Shown one piece after another: positions 24,216-34,391 of a DNA stretch of 64,000 nt (positions within the stretch are counted from its first letter, which is position 1; each line of letters opens with the position of its first letter). The DNA is from Triticum aestivum. Taxonomy: Eukaryota > Streptophyta > Magnoliopsida > Poales > Poaceae. Below the pieces are notes generated by a model that worked only from the letters and a program-made list of their open reading frames with translations, did not search any database and had not been told where the DNA came from. The position numbers and the translations under genes are program-made. The stretch spans positions 525,867,871 to 525,931,870 of the forward strand of contig NC_057795.1 in assembly GCF_018294505.1 (NCBI RefSeq). Reading direction: 5' to 3'.

Positions 24216-24989
24216 TCAGACCGATCCGTAGTAGTCCTCGTAGAAGTCACCTCCATAGCCTGGAAGCTCAACATGTTCATCCGGAAACAGACGATCTCGC
24301 GGAGCTTGTGGACCATAGGGGCTAGGATGAGGTCTTGGACCAACAAACGGTGGCCTGCGGGGACCGCGAGGTGGGGTGATGCCTCCTACATCACGCCAAA
24401 CCATCACGTCTGGCAGAGCAGATCTCACAGGATAGAGATCGCGCATATCTGAATATCCAGCTTGCACCGCCGGTGCGAACCGAGTCAAAGTGGCCCAGTG
24501 GTCAGCACGGGTATTGAAGAGCTCTAACCTTAAGGCCCGATTTTCACGGTCCTTATCCTCGAGCATCTCAGCAGTGGTGCGAGTCCGTGAATCCTCCTGA
24601 GTGGAGTCAGCATAGATAGCCTGGAGATATCCTTGTGCTCCCGGAAGTGATCCTAGCATATACCGGAAATCAGAGTCCCGAAATAACCCAGATCTGACTC
24701 GCATAATGGTCATCATGGAGTAGGCGGCGTCCTGCACAGCCATCTCAATAGTAACCCCGAGTCCATAGGAACAGTGAAGAGGCTCAGTGGATCCAGGATA
24801 AGATGGAAATATCCTGACAGTGCAGAGATACTGGCTTTGATTAAAGTCTCGGAATTGCTCTTCGACCGTGTACTCAGGATACCAGCGGTATCCAGCCTCA
24901 GTCATTACCCTGACCAACTTGGCAGTATGGCCGGGTACATCTAGGCATCGAGTCAGGCGAACCACTTGATTAAGGTCGCGAGTGGCCAT
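24216..24989 (-). CDS. Extra ORF upstream of gag in the Tekay element, 257 residues
   Basis: An intact frame lies between the PBS and gag, in the same direction as gag-pol. It starts MATRDLNQVVRLTRC and ends DFYEDYYGSV. The first half contains YTVEEQFRDFNQ, CTVRIFPSY and then HCSYGLGVTIEMAVQDAAY. That arrangement faintly recalls a double-stranded RNA-binding fold (strand, strand, glycine turn, Ala-rich helix), but the usual basic KKxAK residues are absent. The second half is a short charged helix and a Pro/Gly/Arg-rich tail. I know of similar unnamed ORFs in grass elements but not their function. It has no stop codons over 774 bp and would be translated from its own or a spliced transcript. 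Confidence 0.65.
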   Translation of the reverse strand: MATRDLNQVVRLTRCLDVPGHTAKLVRVMTEAGYRWYPEYTVEEQFRDFNQSQYLCTVRIFPSYPGSTEPLHCSYGLGVTIEMAVQDAAYSMMTIMRVRSGLFRDSDFRYMLGSLPGAQGYLQAIYADSTQEDSRTRTTAEMLEDKDRENRALRLELFNTRADHWATLTRFAPAVQAGYSDMRDLYPVRSALPDVMVWRDVGGITPPRGPRRPPFVGPRPHPSPYGPQAPRDRLFPDEHVELPGYGGDFYEDYYGSV

Positions 24990-25415
24990 CTGAAAGCATA
25001 ATCATAATGCAAAGGCATTAGAATTTCTAGCAAAATTTCGGCAGCATAACAGCTGTAAATGCTCAAAAAGGATTTTGAGACATTTGACAAAGGATTTCGT
25101 ACACACTCAGCATCATCATATCAAAGTTCTGAAACCATTCTAGCAACATAATGTGGTAGTAGAACTGAACTAGGCTTGTATCCATCAAACTTATAAGGTA
25201 CTACTGATTAGTAACTCGTGATCCTGATAGAGAGAAAAGATCCTAATTCCTTAACCCCCGGTGGAAGAATGGACTGACTCAGATCAGAATGTCATAAGAT
25301 ATAAGGAGTAAAAAGAGCCTTACATTCCATCCCACAAACAATTCCCCTACATATAACTAAAGAATTTCTAGACTCAACATCGACCAGTTTGGCTTGGAGA
25401 ACCTACAGGCAGTCC

Positions 25416-25429
25416 GGCTCTGATGCCAA
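25416..25429 (-). other. Primer-binding site of the Tekay element
   Basis: Minus strand TTGGCATCAGAGCC, a few bases inside the 5' LTR, is close to the initiator-tRNA-Met PBS (TGGTATCAGAGCC) used by chromoviruses. Confidence 0.8.
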
Positions 25430-25432
25430 CGC

Positions 25433-28400
25433 TGTCAGGACCCCGACTCGATGTCACATCGATCTAGCTGGTAACACCTCATATCACTTTGCGGCCTCAC
25501 GCACGGTATCCCCACGGGTGTCGTCTTACCTTTTCCCGGGACCGTTTGCGCCTTTTGGCTCACGTATATGATAGTGTCGCTAGCATCCATATCATAAAGA
25601 GCCCGGGCTGACATGACTAGTCGTAAACCCAAAGTGGCACAGACTTACAGGGACAGGCATCCATGACCCAGCTTCGAACGTGTCGGTCATCAGCAAGTGG
25701 GTCCGGGCTGTAGCACTGGGCTAGCAGGACTCCGGTAAACCGGGCTGTAGCAGGCTAACAGGACTCCGGTACTCAAAGCGTGACATTTCCCCGAAGGGAC
25801 AGACACAGGAACGAAGAAGGACACATGCCGGCCAGCCTAAGTGTTCCAGAGCAGTAGCAAGCTACCATGGCTCAACGGTAACACTAGGAGACATTTCCCG
25901 GTAAGAGAGGCTACTAAAGATAAACAACTAGATAGTCAGATCCCACACATACCAAGCATTTCAATCATACACACAATATGCTCGATATGTGCAAATACAA
26001 CGAAGCATCACAACATGACTCTATGACACAAGTACTTTATTTAAGGCTCAGGGAGCCATACATATCATACACACAAGTACGGGTCTCACGACCCAACATA
26101 CAAATCATACAGTCATACAAGCCAACAGCGGAAGTACTTTGTCTGGGTACAGACAACTAGTAAAATAAAAGAGGCTTGGAAAGCCTAGCTATACTACGTG
26201 GTCCATCACAAGCTCAGGGTCACCACCTGGGTCTTTAGCCTACTCGTTGATGTCAACGTCTACATAGAACCCATCAGAAGGGGTTGCAGCGTCTTCTGTA
26301 AAAAATGTAGATTATAGCAACATGAGTACAAAAGTACTCAGCAAGACTTACATCAGATCCTACATACATGCATAGTATCAAGAAGGGTTGGTGGAGTTAT
26401 TGCAGCAAGCTAGCTTTGACTCTTGGCTAGACTATCCTACGATACTCCAACTTGAAATGTTTTGCGCACACGAGTCCACTACTCACCACTTCAATACACT
26501 ACCGAGGATCCACCTCCGTCTTCCTACGGAAGAGCCATCCTCGGCACTCACACTTATCTTGAGGCTTTTAGTAGTTTCCATTTACTTGTCTATGAACTGT
26601 ATAGGCAACCAAGTAGTCCTTTACCGCGGACGCGGCTATTCGAATAGATCATGATAACCCTGCAGGGGTGTACTTCTTCATACACGCTCTCACCACTTAT
26701 CGTCGTTTACACGACATGTACTCGGCAACCTTCAAGCGGAAGCCCAACGTGGGTGTCGGCCACGACCTACCTAATCACCTAAGCCTCCAGTCCAGGTTTA
26801 TCGCCTATTCAGGTTCCATCCGCAGGGAGTCCGGCCGAGGTTTCCCATATGGCCCCGAACGATGTGAACAGGGTTCCCGAGATACCTAACGGGTATCCGG
26901 TACACCGTGCCACGTACCTACCGCATCACAGCCCACCCCTACGGTCAGCGCTGTCCATGGCCTCCAGTAGGCTACAAACACCAGAAACTACTTGCAACTC
27001 CTGGACGGAGAACTAGGGTGAATAAGAAGTCGAGAGGGTCCATTGGTTTTGGGCCCAATGCATGGTAGTAGCTGATTCTTAAATCACACATACAGATCTC
27101 AGTGCTTAAGGTCGGCTTCAATGAAACAACCCACCATGTACTCCTACATGGCCTCTCATCGATACCTTTACCAAATCGTGTTCACCACACCACTCTCATT
27201 ACCGACATAATCATTTCACTCTAGCCCATCACCCAGATGAACCAGACCTGACACAACTCTAAGCGTAGCAGGCATAGCAAGGTAGGAACAACACATACAT
27301 AAGGCTCAATCAACTCCTACACATGCTAGTGGGTTTCATCTAGTTACTGTGGCAATGACAGGTCATGCAGAGGAAATGGGTTCAACTACCGCAGCACACA
27401 GCAGTTTGAATCGCGTTGTCTTAATGCAGTAAAAGAGAGCAGGAGCAAGAACATGGGATTGTATCGATATGATCAAATGGTTGGTTGCTTGCCTGATGGT
27501 TCGATGCACGGATACGGTTCTTCGTTAGGGTAATCACGGTACTCCTCGGGGACAGATCCTATCGCAAAGGACATCGATACACAAACATCACCAAACAATA
27601 TGCAACAATATGATGCATGCATGAAACATGGCAATATGAGTGTGTTGGGCTAATGCAACTAAAGCCAGGAGTGTTTGAACAAATTTGAATCAAAGATTCA
27701 AATTTCAAACTCAAATATGGCCTCTTTAAGTGCTTTTCCTTATTCTGATTAAAACATCAACTTAACTTGTTTGATCATGCATGAAAATGGTACATATGGA
27801 TAGATTGGATTTTTCTGATCATTTTTCATATATAATTTGTCCAATTTGGAGTTACAGAATAAAAGTTATGAATTTTTGAAGTTTAATTAATATTCTGGAA
27901 TTTCCTGATTTAATTTAAATCCAGAAATTCAATTACTGCGTCAGCCTGACGTCACAGTGGCATCAGCAGGTCAACAGGGCTGGCTCGGGTCAAACCTGAC
28001 GTGTGGGGTCCACACGTCAGTGACACAGGGGCTAATCCCGCGTTGACCCGGGCTGGTTAGCTTTGACTAGGCCCTGGGCCCACTTGTCAGCGTCAGTAGG
28101 TGGGGGGGTTAGTGACTAATTAACTAAGCCACGTCAGCCCGCCGGAGTTCTGGCCGGCGGCGACCATTAGCGCGGCGGCGAGAGTGGTTTTGGTCGTTTC
28201 GGCCACTAAATGGACCGGGGAGGCCACCGGAGTGGAGCTGAGGACAACCCGCAGCTCTTGGCGGAGCCCGTTGGGGTCGGGGTGGCCGGAGTCGACGGCG
28301 GCGAGCTCGGCTGCGGCCGCCGGGGTTCGGTCGTGCACGGGAACGGTGCTGGAGCTCGAAGTCGAGCAAGGCGAGGCGCTAGGGATGCTCTACGGGGTTC

Positions 28401-29496
28401 TGTGAACCCGTTGGACTCGCCGGGGTGACCAAATGGTCACCGGAGCTGCGTCGACGGCGAGCTCGGCGACGGCGGAGGTTCGGCCGTGGTGGGGAGGAGG
28501 CTACGGTGAGGGAACGAGGGGAAGGAGAGGGGGAAACGGTGGCGTAGCTCACCGCGGTTGCAGTGGGCGTTGAAGCGGGCTCGGGGACGCGCTGGAGACG
28601 GCGAATTCGACGGCGACGGTGGTCGGAGCCCGAAGAGGGGAACGGCGACGTGGCGGCGATGCAGGGCTTCCGGGGAGCTGTGGAGCGGTGGGGAGGAAGA
28701 GGGAGTCGAGGCGGAGCTCCTGAGTTAGTCGGGGAAGCGAGGGGTGGTCGGAGACGGTGGCTATGGCGAACGGCGGCGACGGTGGTGTTCGGTCGGGCGG
28801 GAGAGAGAGCGAGGGAGAGCCGGGGAGAGTGAATGGGGTGTCGGCGAGGTCGGGGCGACGACCAGAAGACGATCCACGCGGCGCAACGGCGACCAGGGCG
28901 ATGCAGAGAGGCTGGGTGGTGCGTGGCGAGCTCGGGCGCGCCATGCTCACCTCCCTGCCTGCTCTGGCAAGGGGAAGCAGCTGGCTGGCACGGGCCAGCA
29001 CAGTGCTGGGCCGGCTGGGCTGGGCAGGTAGGTCCAGGTAAGTCTACTCCTTTTATTTATTTTTCTGTTTTCTGTTTTTATTTAATATATCTGCAACTTT
29101 GTTGAATTAAATAAAATACCTAGGCAACTCCAAAAATCACCAAACTACTACTGGTCCATAGTTGGATTATTTCCAACATGAAACATTTTAGTTTGGAGAT
29201 ATTTGAGCATTTAAATATTTTATATAATTTTAAATGCCCAAATTCAAATACTTATGACTTAATTCAAAAACCCTAGGATGGCCTAGGAAAATGTGCACCA
29301 CTTTTGGCAGAGGTTCTGAACCAAGGCAAAAATGATGGGCATTTTAGAAGGGCATTTCAGGTTCATTGAAAAATTATTTTAGTAACCCTAGTTGGTTTCA
29401 GAGGGGACTGGGGGTTCTGTCATCCCCATTTCAAGTTTCTGATGAAAGAGTAAACATGATGCAACACTCTAATGCATGACTAGCTAGGGTGTAACA
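25433..29496 (-). repeat. 5' LTR (right) of the Tekay element
   Basis: Starts TGTCAGGACCCCGACTCG and ends AGGGTGTAACA; 4064 bp, the same length as the left LTR. Comparing the two by eye I find about 20 single-base differences, mostly transitions, and no indel. That is about 0.5 percent divergence. Confidence 0.93.
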
Positions 29497-30505
29497 GCTG
29501 GCATGCAAGGAGAAAAATGATGACAAAAACAGTAAGCCACAGCCTGAGCTGGACAGTGATGGTCGCCCACTGGGAGTAAGAATGTGCAGAACATGTAATG
29601 AAGTCAGCGGCCACAATTCCAGGACGTGTACAAAAAGAAATGAACAAGAAAAACAAGGACATGGAGATGCACAAGAAAACAGAAATTCCACTCACAACAC
29701 TAAGAAATGGACGAAACCGAGACGTTGTAGCATTTGCAAAAAGAGGAAGAGAAACAATTCAAGAACCTGCCTCAAAAGAAAAAGAAAAAGATCAGAAAAT
29801 GAGGGAGACGAAGAAGGTGAGATCACAGAAGAATATGATGACACAACTGAAGAAGAAATGGCTTATGAAGAAGCAGATGGAGAAGAGAAGGAAGAAGAAG
29901 AGAGTGAAGAGGACGAAGAACGTGAAGAAACTGAAGAAACAGTGGCTTATGAAGAAACAGATGATGAAGATGATGAAGAGAAAGAAGAGAGTGAAGAGAC
30001 TGAAGAGAGTGAAGAGGACGAAGAACATGAAGAAACAATATCAACAAGACCACCACGAGGAAATGCTGTTGTACAGAAAAATCCGAGAACAACACCACTT
30101 TCAAAAAACAAGGTAGGAGCAAAGAAGGATGCAGTTCTCACCACTGGAAAACGAAAGCAGCCAACAACTAGCACGCGGGGAGCAAAGAAGGATACAGTTC
30201 ACAGCACTAGAAAACTAAAGCAGCCATCAACCAGCGCACGGGGAGCAAAGAAAGATGCAGTCCACATCGCTGAAAAACCAAAGCAGCCATCAACCAGCGC
30301 GCGGGGAGCAAAGAAGGATGCAGTTCACAGCGCTGAAAAATGAAAGCAGCCATCAACCAGCACGCGAGGGGCTACAAACACAAAGGTGCAGAGACAAGAA
30401 CCAGCAACACCGCCATGGAAAACAAAAGAAAGTGCAACATTAGACACGCTCCAGTCACCGCGCAGAAGCAGCAGGTTAACGACCAAATATATGAACAGAC
30501 AATAA
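29497..30505 (+). pseudogene. MULE transposase, 3' part after the Tekay insertion
   Basis: Continuation of the transposase last exon. After leaving out the Tekay element and one 5-bp duplication, the frame passes from KKV at 15350 to ACKEKN without a break. It then gives a zinc knuckle (CRTCNEVSGHNSRTC), a second knuckle-like CSICKKRKRNNSRTC lacking the His, a Glu/Asp-rich stretch of about 90 residues, and four 21-residue repeats. A TGA at 30341-30343 (CGA to TGA, a CpG change) cuts the fourth repeat, but the frame continues to a natural stop at 30503-30505 after RRSSRLTTKYMNRQ. MULE transposases often end in such zinc knuckles. Confidence 0.8.
30116..30365 (+). repeat. 63-bp coding minisatellite in the transposase tail
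   Basis: Four 63-bp units (starts 30116, 30179, 30242, 30305) encode GAKKDAVHSAEKPKQPSTSAR and variants. Three of the four contain the element-wide motif as GATGCAGTTC or GATGCAGTCC; the second has GATACAGTTC. Confidence 0.85.
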
Positions 30506-30990
30506 ATTAATCGTATGCATAGCAATTTGCTTATCTCTATGACTTTTGTATCAGTTTAAATTTTGTGTAAACCATGCAAGAAGAAAATGGTATATAGAGT
30601 ATACCATATATATATAGCAGTCTTGAGTAAAACATTGACACATTTTGATTCAAAAACCATGTAAAAACTGTTGTTAGATCGCTCCAGTTCAACAAGTAGT
30701 ACATATAAAACGCATTTCAATATGCAGTATGGAACTTGCAAAAATGCAGTACGCTTCGAACTATCATGCAGTACTATAGACTAACTACATGTAGTACACA
30801 CCATGCAAATTGGCATGTAATGCTCAGCTGACATATAAGCAGTTCACATATTGTAACCATGCAAACACAAATTTACCGTTGAATAATAATTGAAGCGGTT
30901 CAGATCACAAAAGTGCTTATTACAAAACACATCACAAAGATGAAAGCGTTCAACACGCAGAAGTACTTATTACAAATCAACCTCATAACC
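30506..30990. other. Intergenic MULE DNA
   Basis: AT-rich spacer between the convergent transposase and B3-like genes. It contains several GCAGTAC-type motif copies. No gene seen. Confidence 0.6.
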
Positions 30991-31989
30991 TTAGCCAATC
31001 ACGTCAAACGTGATTCTAACAGTACGATCCTCGAGTTCAAAGAAGTTGAGGACAACAACTTGCTCAGACTTCAGGCCGCTATCAATGACAAATTCCTTCC
31101 ACCCTTTGTGCAGACACAGCCGCCCGTCAACACCTACACTGTACTTGGCTGGTTTAAGGTATCCATTACCAACAACAACTTCAAGAATTCCTTTCTTCTT
31201 GAGCCGCACATACCTAACAGCTCGTCGAGGAATTTTCTGTAAAAAATAATAAAACTATTTGAGAAGAAACTAGCAGTACAATTCTCATGTTTTGAACAGA
31301 GATAGATGAAGTGCACAACAGTCCAACAAGTAGTACATATAAAATGTTTTCAATATGCAGTATGGAACTTACAAATATGCAGTTCTCTTCGAACAATCAT
31401 GCAGTGCTATAGAGTAGCTACATGTAGTACACACCATACAAAATTGGAAAAAATGTAGAAATATGAAGTGCTCAGCTAATATATAAGCAGTTCACATATT
31501 CTAACCTGTAAACTAAAACATAAGCTACATGCACACGAGGAAAAAAAGTAAAAACAAGAAAATAAGAACACATTGCAGTACACTTCAAAAAACACAAAGG
31601 AAAAAGTGTGTTCCTAAAATACTATAAGTTCAGGATACAATGGAATTATACAAAAAAACACTAAGAAAAAAATCATATCTAACGAAACATACCATCTTGT
31701 AGTGAGTCTCCACATCTGTTGGCGTAAGCTGATGGACAAAAGGACTCGTGCAGCCAAGGCCACGGAGAAGCAGCGCAGAATAGAACGCAGATACGTTGAT
31801 CTGGCCCATATCCAATCCTTCTGTGAATACTGTACCATATGCAAGCTGCTCGGCTCGCCCAGTTCGGCACAATACCTTCCCACCACGACGAGCACGACGG
31901 GTCTGCGAGCAAGCTGAACAATTGTAGTGCGTCGGCACACCACAACCATGGCCGCAGCAGAAGAGACACGCACAGGGGCCTGGAGCCAT
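30991..31989 (-). CDS. B3-like DNA-binding protein, two exons (copy 1)
   Basis: Exon 1 is 31989-31693 and exon 2 is 31236-30991; the intron is phase 0 with GT (GGTATG) and ACAG ends, giving 180 residues. Exon 1 starts MAPGPCACLFCCGHGCG and is Cys-rich, then has GTVFTEGLDMGQINV and SPFVHQLTPTDVE, which looks like the first strands of a B3 fold. Exon 2 supplies the rest: GRLCLHKGWKEFVIDSGLKS, EQVVVLNFFELED and RTVRITFDV. The LxxGWxxFVxxxGL wording is typical of plant B3 domains. It is a paralogue of the gene at 56879-57777, with the same intron position. No stop or frameshift. Likely a nuclear DNA-binding protein; the target is unknown. Confidence 0.7.
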
Positions 31990-32683
31990 CGCAACAAAAA
32001 CCTAGAGAAGCAAAAAAAATAATAGGCTGGAGAAAGGAGAGAACTTGCGGCTAGAGGAGAAAATGAAATGCAAAGGAAGGGTATAAAGTTAGCCTTCATT
32101 TATATAAGAGGAATGCAAAAAGGTCAAAACTGAAAATTAAATGGGACTTAATGGAAATTATGTTCCCAAGAATAAAGGACAATCAATAAAAGCTTATGTT
32201 ACCAAAGGAAGAGGAACGGAAAAAGAAGGTGTACTTTGACTGCAGCAATTCCCACGAACAAAACCACAGGTCATTAAAAAATAATACTCTGAAAAATTAT
32301 AATCCACGAACCATTTTATGTGTGCAGTTCTCCAAATTCGTACCAGGAAGTTCACTATATGTGTGCATGAAGTGCAGTACGTGATTTTTGGCACAAAGAA
32401 GGATGCACACAGTGCAAAATGTGTACACCTGCAGCACAGAACTATGACGAATGCAGTGCGCATAGGAGCACAAAAGCAGTGCACACCCGTACATAAGAAA
32501 AAGGATATGAAAGAGGAAAAACAATAAAGAAAAATGATACCAATGCAGTGCACAAAAATGTAGCCCAGAAAATGTGTAGTACGGTATGCGTGCACATGCA
32601 GTACTGAAACTAAATCATTGCAGTGCACGCATGATTTACTAATAAAAGCAGTGCACGCCCCAACGTTGAAAAAGTAACAAAGG
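31990..32683. other. Intergenic MULE DNA upstream of B3-like copy 1
   Basis: A-rich spacer with a dense run of the GCAGTGC/GCAGTAC motif near 32320-32650. It probably includes the B3-like promoter next to 32000. No gene seen. Confidence 0.6.
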
Positions 32684-32691
32684 AAAAAAAA

Positions 32692-32869
32692 TTGACCACC
32701 CAAGTGCTACCGGCCCCAGCCAGTCTCGTAATAGGTCTGCACCCACAGAAGGGGAGTCGTTCTGAGCCACAGTGCATGGGGCCGGTTGCACATGGTCCCA
32801 CAGGTCATAGAGCATATAGCTGCGAGCGCCGTGTATAAGCGCCCAGATAAGTATATGGAGGAGTTCGAC
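32692..32869 (-). ncRNA. Candidate Pol III small RNA, copy 1 (about 178 nt)
   Basis: The minus strand carries, in order, USE GTCCCACCTCG (32930-32920), 24 bp, TATA TTTATAAG (32895-32888), then a predicted start at about 32869 (GTCGAACTCC) and a run of eight T at 32691-32684. A USE-TATA distance of about 24 bp is the plant U6/U3 (Pol III) arrangement, and an eight-T run is a Pol III terminator. The predicted RNA can pair CCGGCCCC with GGGGCCGG near its 3' end. I do not recognise it as U6, U3, 7SL, MRP or telomerase RNA. It is one of three copies in the element. Confidence 0.5.
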
Positions 32870-32887
32870 CAGTATGCCTCGCCAGCG

Positions 32888-32930
32888 CTTATAAACAGGT
32901 CGGGCGCGCCTTCCGCGGGCGAGGTGGGAC
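32888..32930 (-). promoter_or_regulatory. snRNA-type promoter (USE + TATA) of small-RNA copy 1
   Basis: USE GTCCCACCTCG matches the plant consensus RTCCCACATCG at 10 of 11 positions; TTTATAAG follows after 24 bp. The GGCCCA element seen upstream in copies 2 and 3 is mutated here (GGTCCA). Confidence 0.6.
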
Positions 32931-33689
32931 TAAACATTAGGACGCACACACAGCGAAACGGGAACCAAGCCGTGCTCACAGGCCGACTTGGACCCAAGTA
33001 CGTCTCTAAACTAGCCGAACACAGGCCCAACAAGCCCGACTAAGAAAAAACAATAAGTTTAAAAAAATGGGGGGGGGCACCCCCCACCCCCTTTCCCTAC
33101 CCGTCACGTACCAGCGATTGCAGTAGGTACAAGCAAAAATAAGATGCAGTACGTAGCTGTAAACAATGCAGTGCATTACGTTACACGATGCACTGAGGTA
33201 TGGCTATCCAGTTCCCGATTACCCATACACGAATAAATAAACTCAAAAAACAGTGAAATACGCACATGTATACATAAGTGAAGTACTGAATTCTAGAAGA
33301 TGCAGTGCAGGACTATATACTAATGTAGTTCATTATCGCACAGGATGCATGTATAAAACGTAACAAAATGCCCGTTCGCATAGAAAAAAATGGTGGTTAA
33401 AAAAATGTGCTGATCAAAAATAAAACAAACCCACCTTGAAAAACAACGTTCGCATACAACCACCCGATCGGAGCAGTTCCATCGCCACAAGCCCACGATC
33501 ACAGATGCAAAAACCAACCCACGATCCGCACAACCGCAACATCAGCGCGATCGTGCAGTTCATCCGACCAGGCCATCCCACCCTGCGCCCTCCCCTTAAA
33601 TTCAGACCCCTGCCAAAGGCCTTCTCATCCACAAACAACACAAGTATCCATTGCGCTCCCACCAAAAGCACCAAGCCCTGCCACCGGTG

Positions 33690-34391
33690 ATGACGTTCAC
33701 CGACGAGTACAAGGGCGACAACGCTATGGAGGCCCACTGCAACACCAAGTTGCACGTCATCCACACCAATGACAGGAAGCAGATGGCGATCACCCTCGCG
33801 CAGTACGAGCGCCACCTTAGCCTCCAGCGCCACAAGATCGTCGGCATTGATCTCGAGTACGACAACGACCCTAAAGCGACGCAGAAACCCGCCCTCTGCC
33901 AGCTCTCCATCGGCAAGAATCACCCGGTGCTGCTCTTCCAAATGAGCGCCACTGAAAGGTGCACCGTCTTCGACAACTTCCTCGCTGACCCCAGGTACAC
34001 CTTTGCAGGCTTCTCAATCAACGACGACAAAACTAGGATGGAGCGCGTCAAACTGGAGGTCGCCAACTTCGTCGACATCCAGAAGGAGTGGAGGGTGCCC
34101 GAGGCAACCAAGCCGTTGGACTCCCTCGGAGACGTCTACGGCGTGCTCATCGACGACTACTACAACAACATGAAGAAGAAGATCACCGACGTCGAGCACC
34201 AGCGCTGGGCCATCCTACCTCTGTCCAGGAGGCACATCGAGTACGCGGCAAAGGAAGCCTACGCAGCGTACGAGATATGGAACCGCATCACCCTCACCCA
34301 GGACGGCCTTCGTCGTGCAAAGCAGGAGAAGGAGGAGCCCCCCAAGAAGCGCGCCAGGAGCAGCTGGGGATGGGGAGAGCCTGATTGGTGA
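33690..34391 (+). CDS. DEDDy-type 3'-5' exonuclease-like protein, copy A
   Basis: 233 residues from MTFTDEYKGDN. The longer frame upstream begins in the 5' UTR, and the Met at 33690 is conserved in copy C. The fold is that of RNase D/WRN-type exonucleases: Exo I GIDLEYD (DxE), Exo II GFSINDDKTRM and Exo III around IEYAAKEAYAAYE. In Exo III the expected Tyr-x3-Asp ends in Glu, so the last metal ligand is replaced in this copy. The C-terminus is basic then Trp-rich (KKRARSSWGWGEPDW) and may be a localisation or binding tail. There is no intron, unlike paralogue B. It differs from copy C at about 21 residues. Likely nuclear; the nucleic-acid substrate is unknown. Confidence 0.75.
   Translation: MTFTDEYKGDNAMEAHCNTKLHVIHTNDRKQMAITLAQYERHLSLQRHKIVGIDLEYDNDPKATQKPALCQLSIGKNHPVLLFQMSATERCTVFDNFLADPRYTFAGFSINDDKTRMERVKLEVANFVDIQKEWRVPEATKPLDSLGDVYGVLIDDYYNNMKKKITDVEHQRWAILPLSRRHIEYAAKEAYAAYEIWNRITLTQDGLRRAKQEKEEPPKKRARSSWGWGEPDW

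Larger units (their letters stand above)
15351..29496 (-). mobile_element. Complete Tekay/Del-like chromovirus retrotransposon, 14.1 kb
   Basis: Two LTRs of 4064 bp each flank a minus-strand PBS, an extra reading frame, gag-pol and a polypurine tract. The flanking 5-mers are GGTGG at 15346-15350 and GCTGG at 29497-29501, matching at four of five positions. The insertion lies within the last exon of the MULE transposase, and removing the element together with one copy of the duplication restores that frame. By eye the LTRs differ at about 20 positions and have equal length, so the insertion is recent. Long LTRs plus a C-terminal chromodomain-like tail place it in the Tekay/Del lineage. Only one frameshift was seen in its genes. 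Confidence 0.9.

Noticed and set aside
29792..30122. Hydrophobic Phe/Leu-rich minus-strand frames
   Set aside because: Reverse complement of the Glu/Lys-rich transposase tail.
32786..33043. Frame of about 85 residues conserved in all three small-RNA repeats (plus strand)
   Set aside because: It lies antisense to the promoter and RNA body, differs freely at its end in each copy, and has no recognisable domain; DNA-level conservation explains it better.
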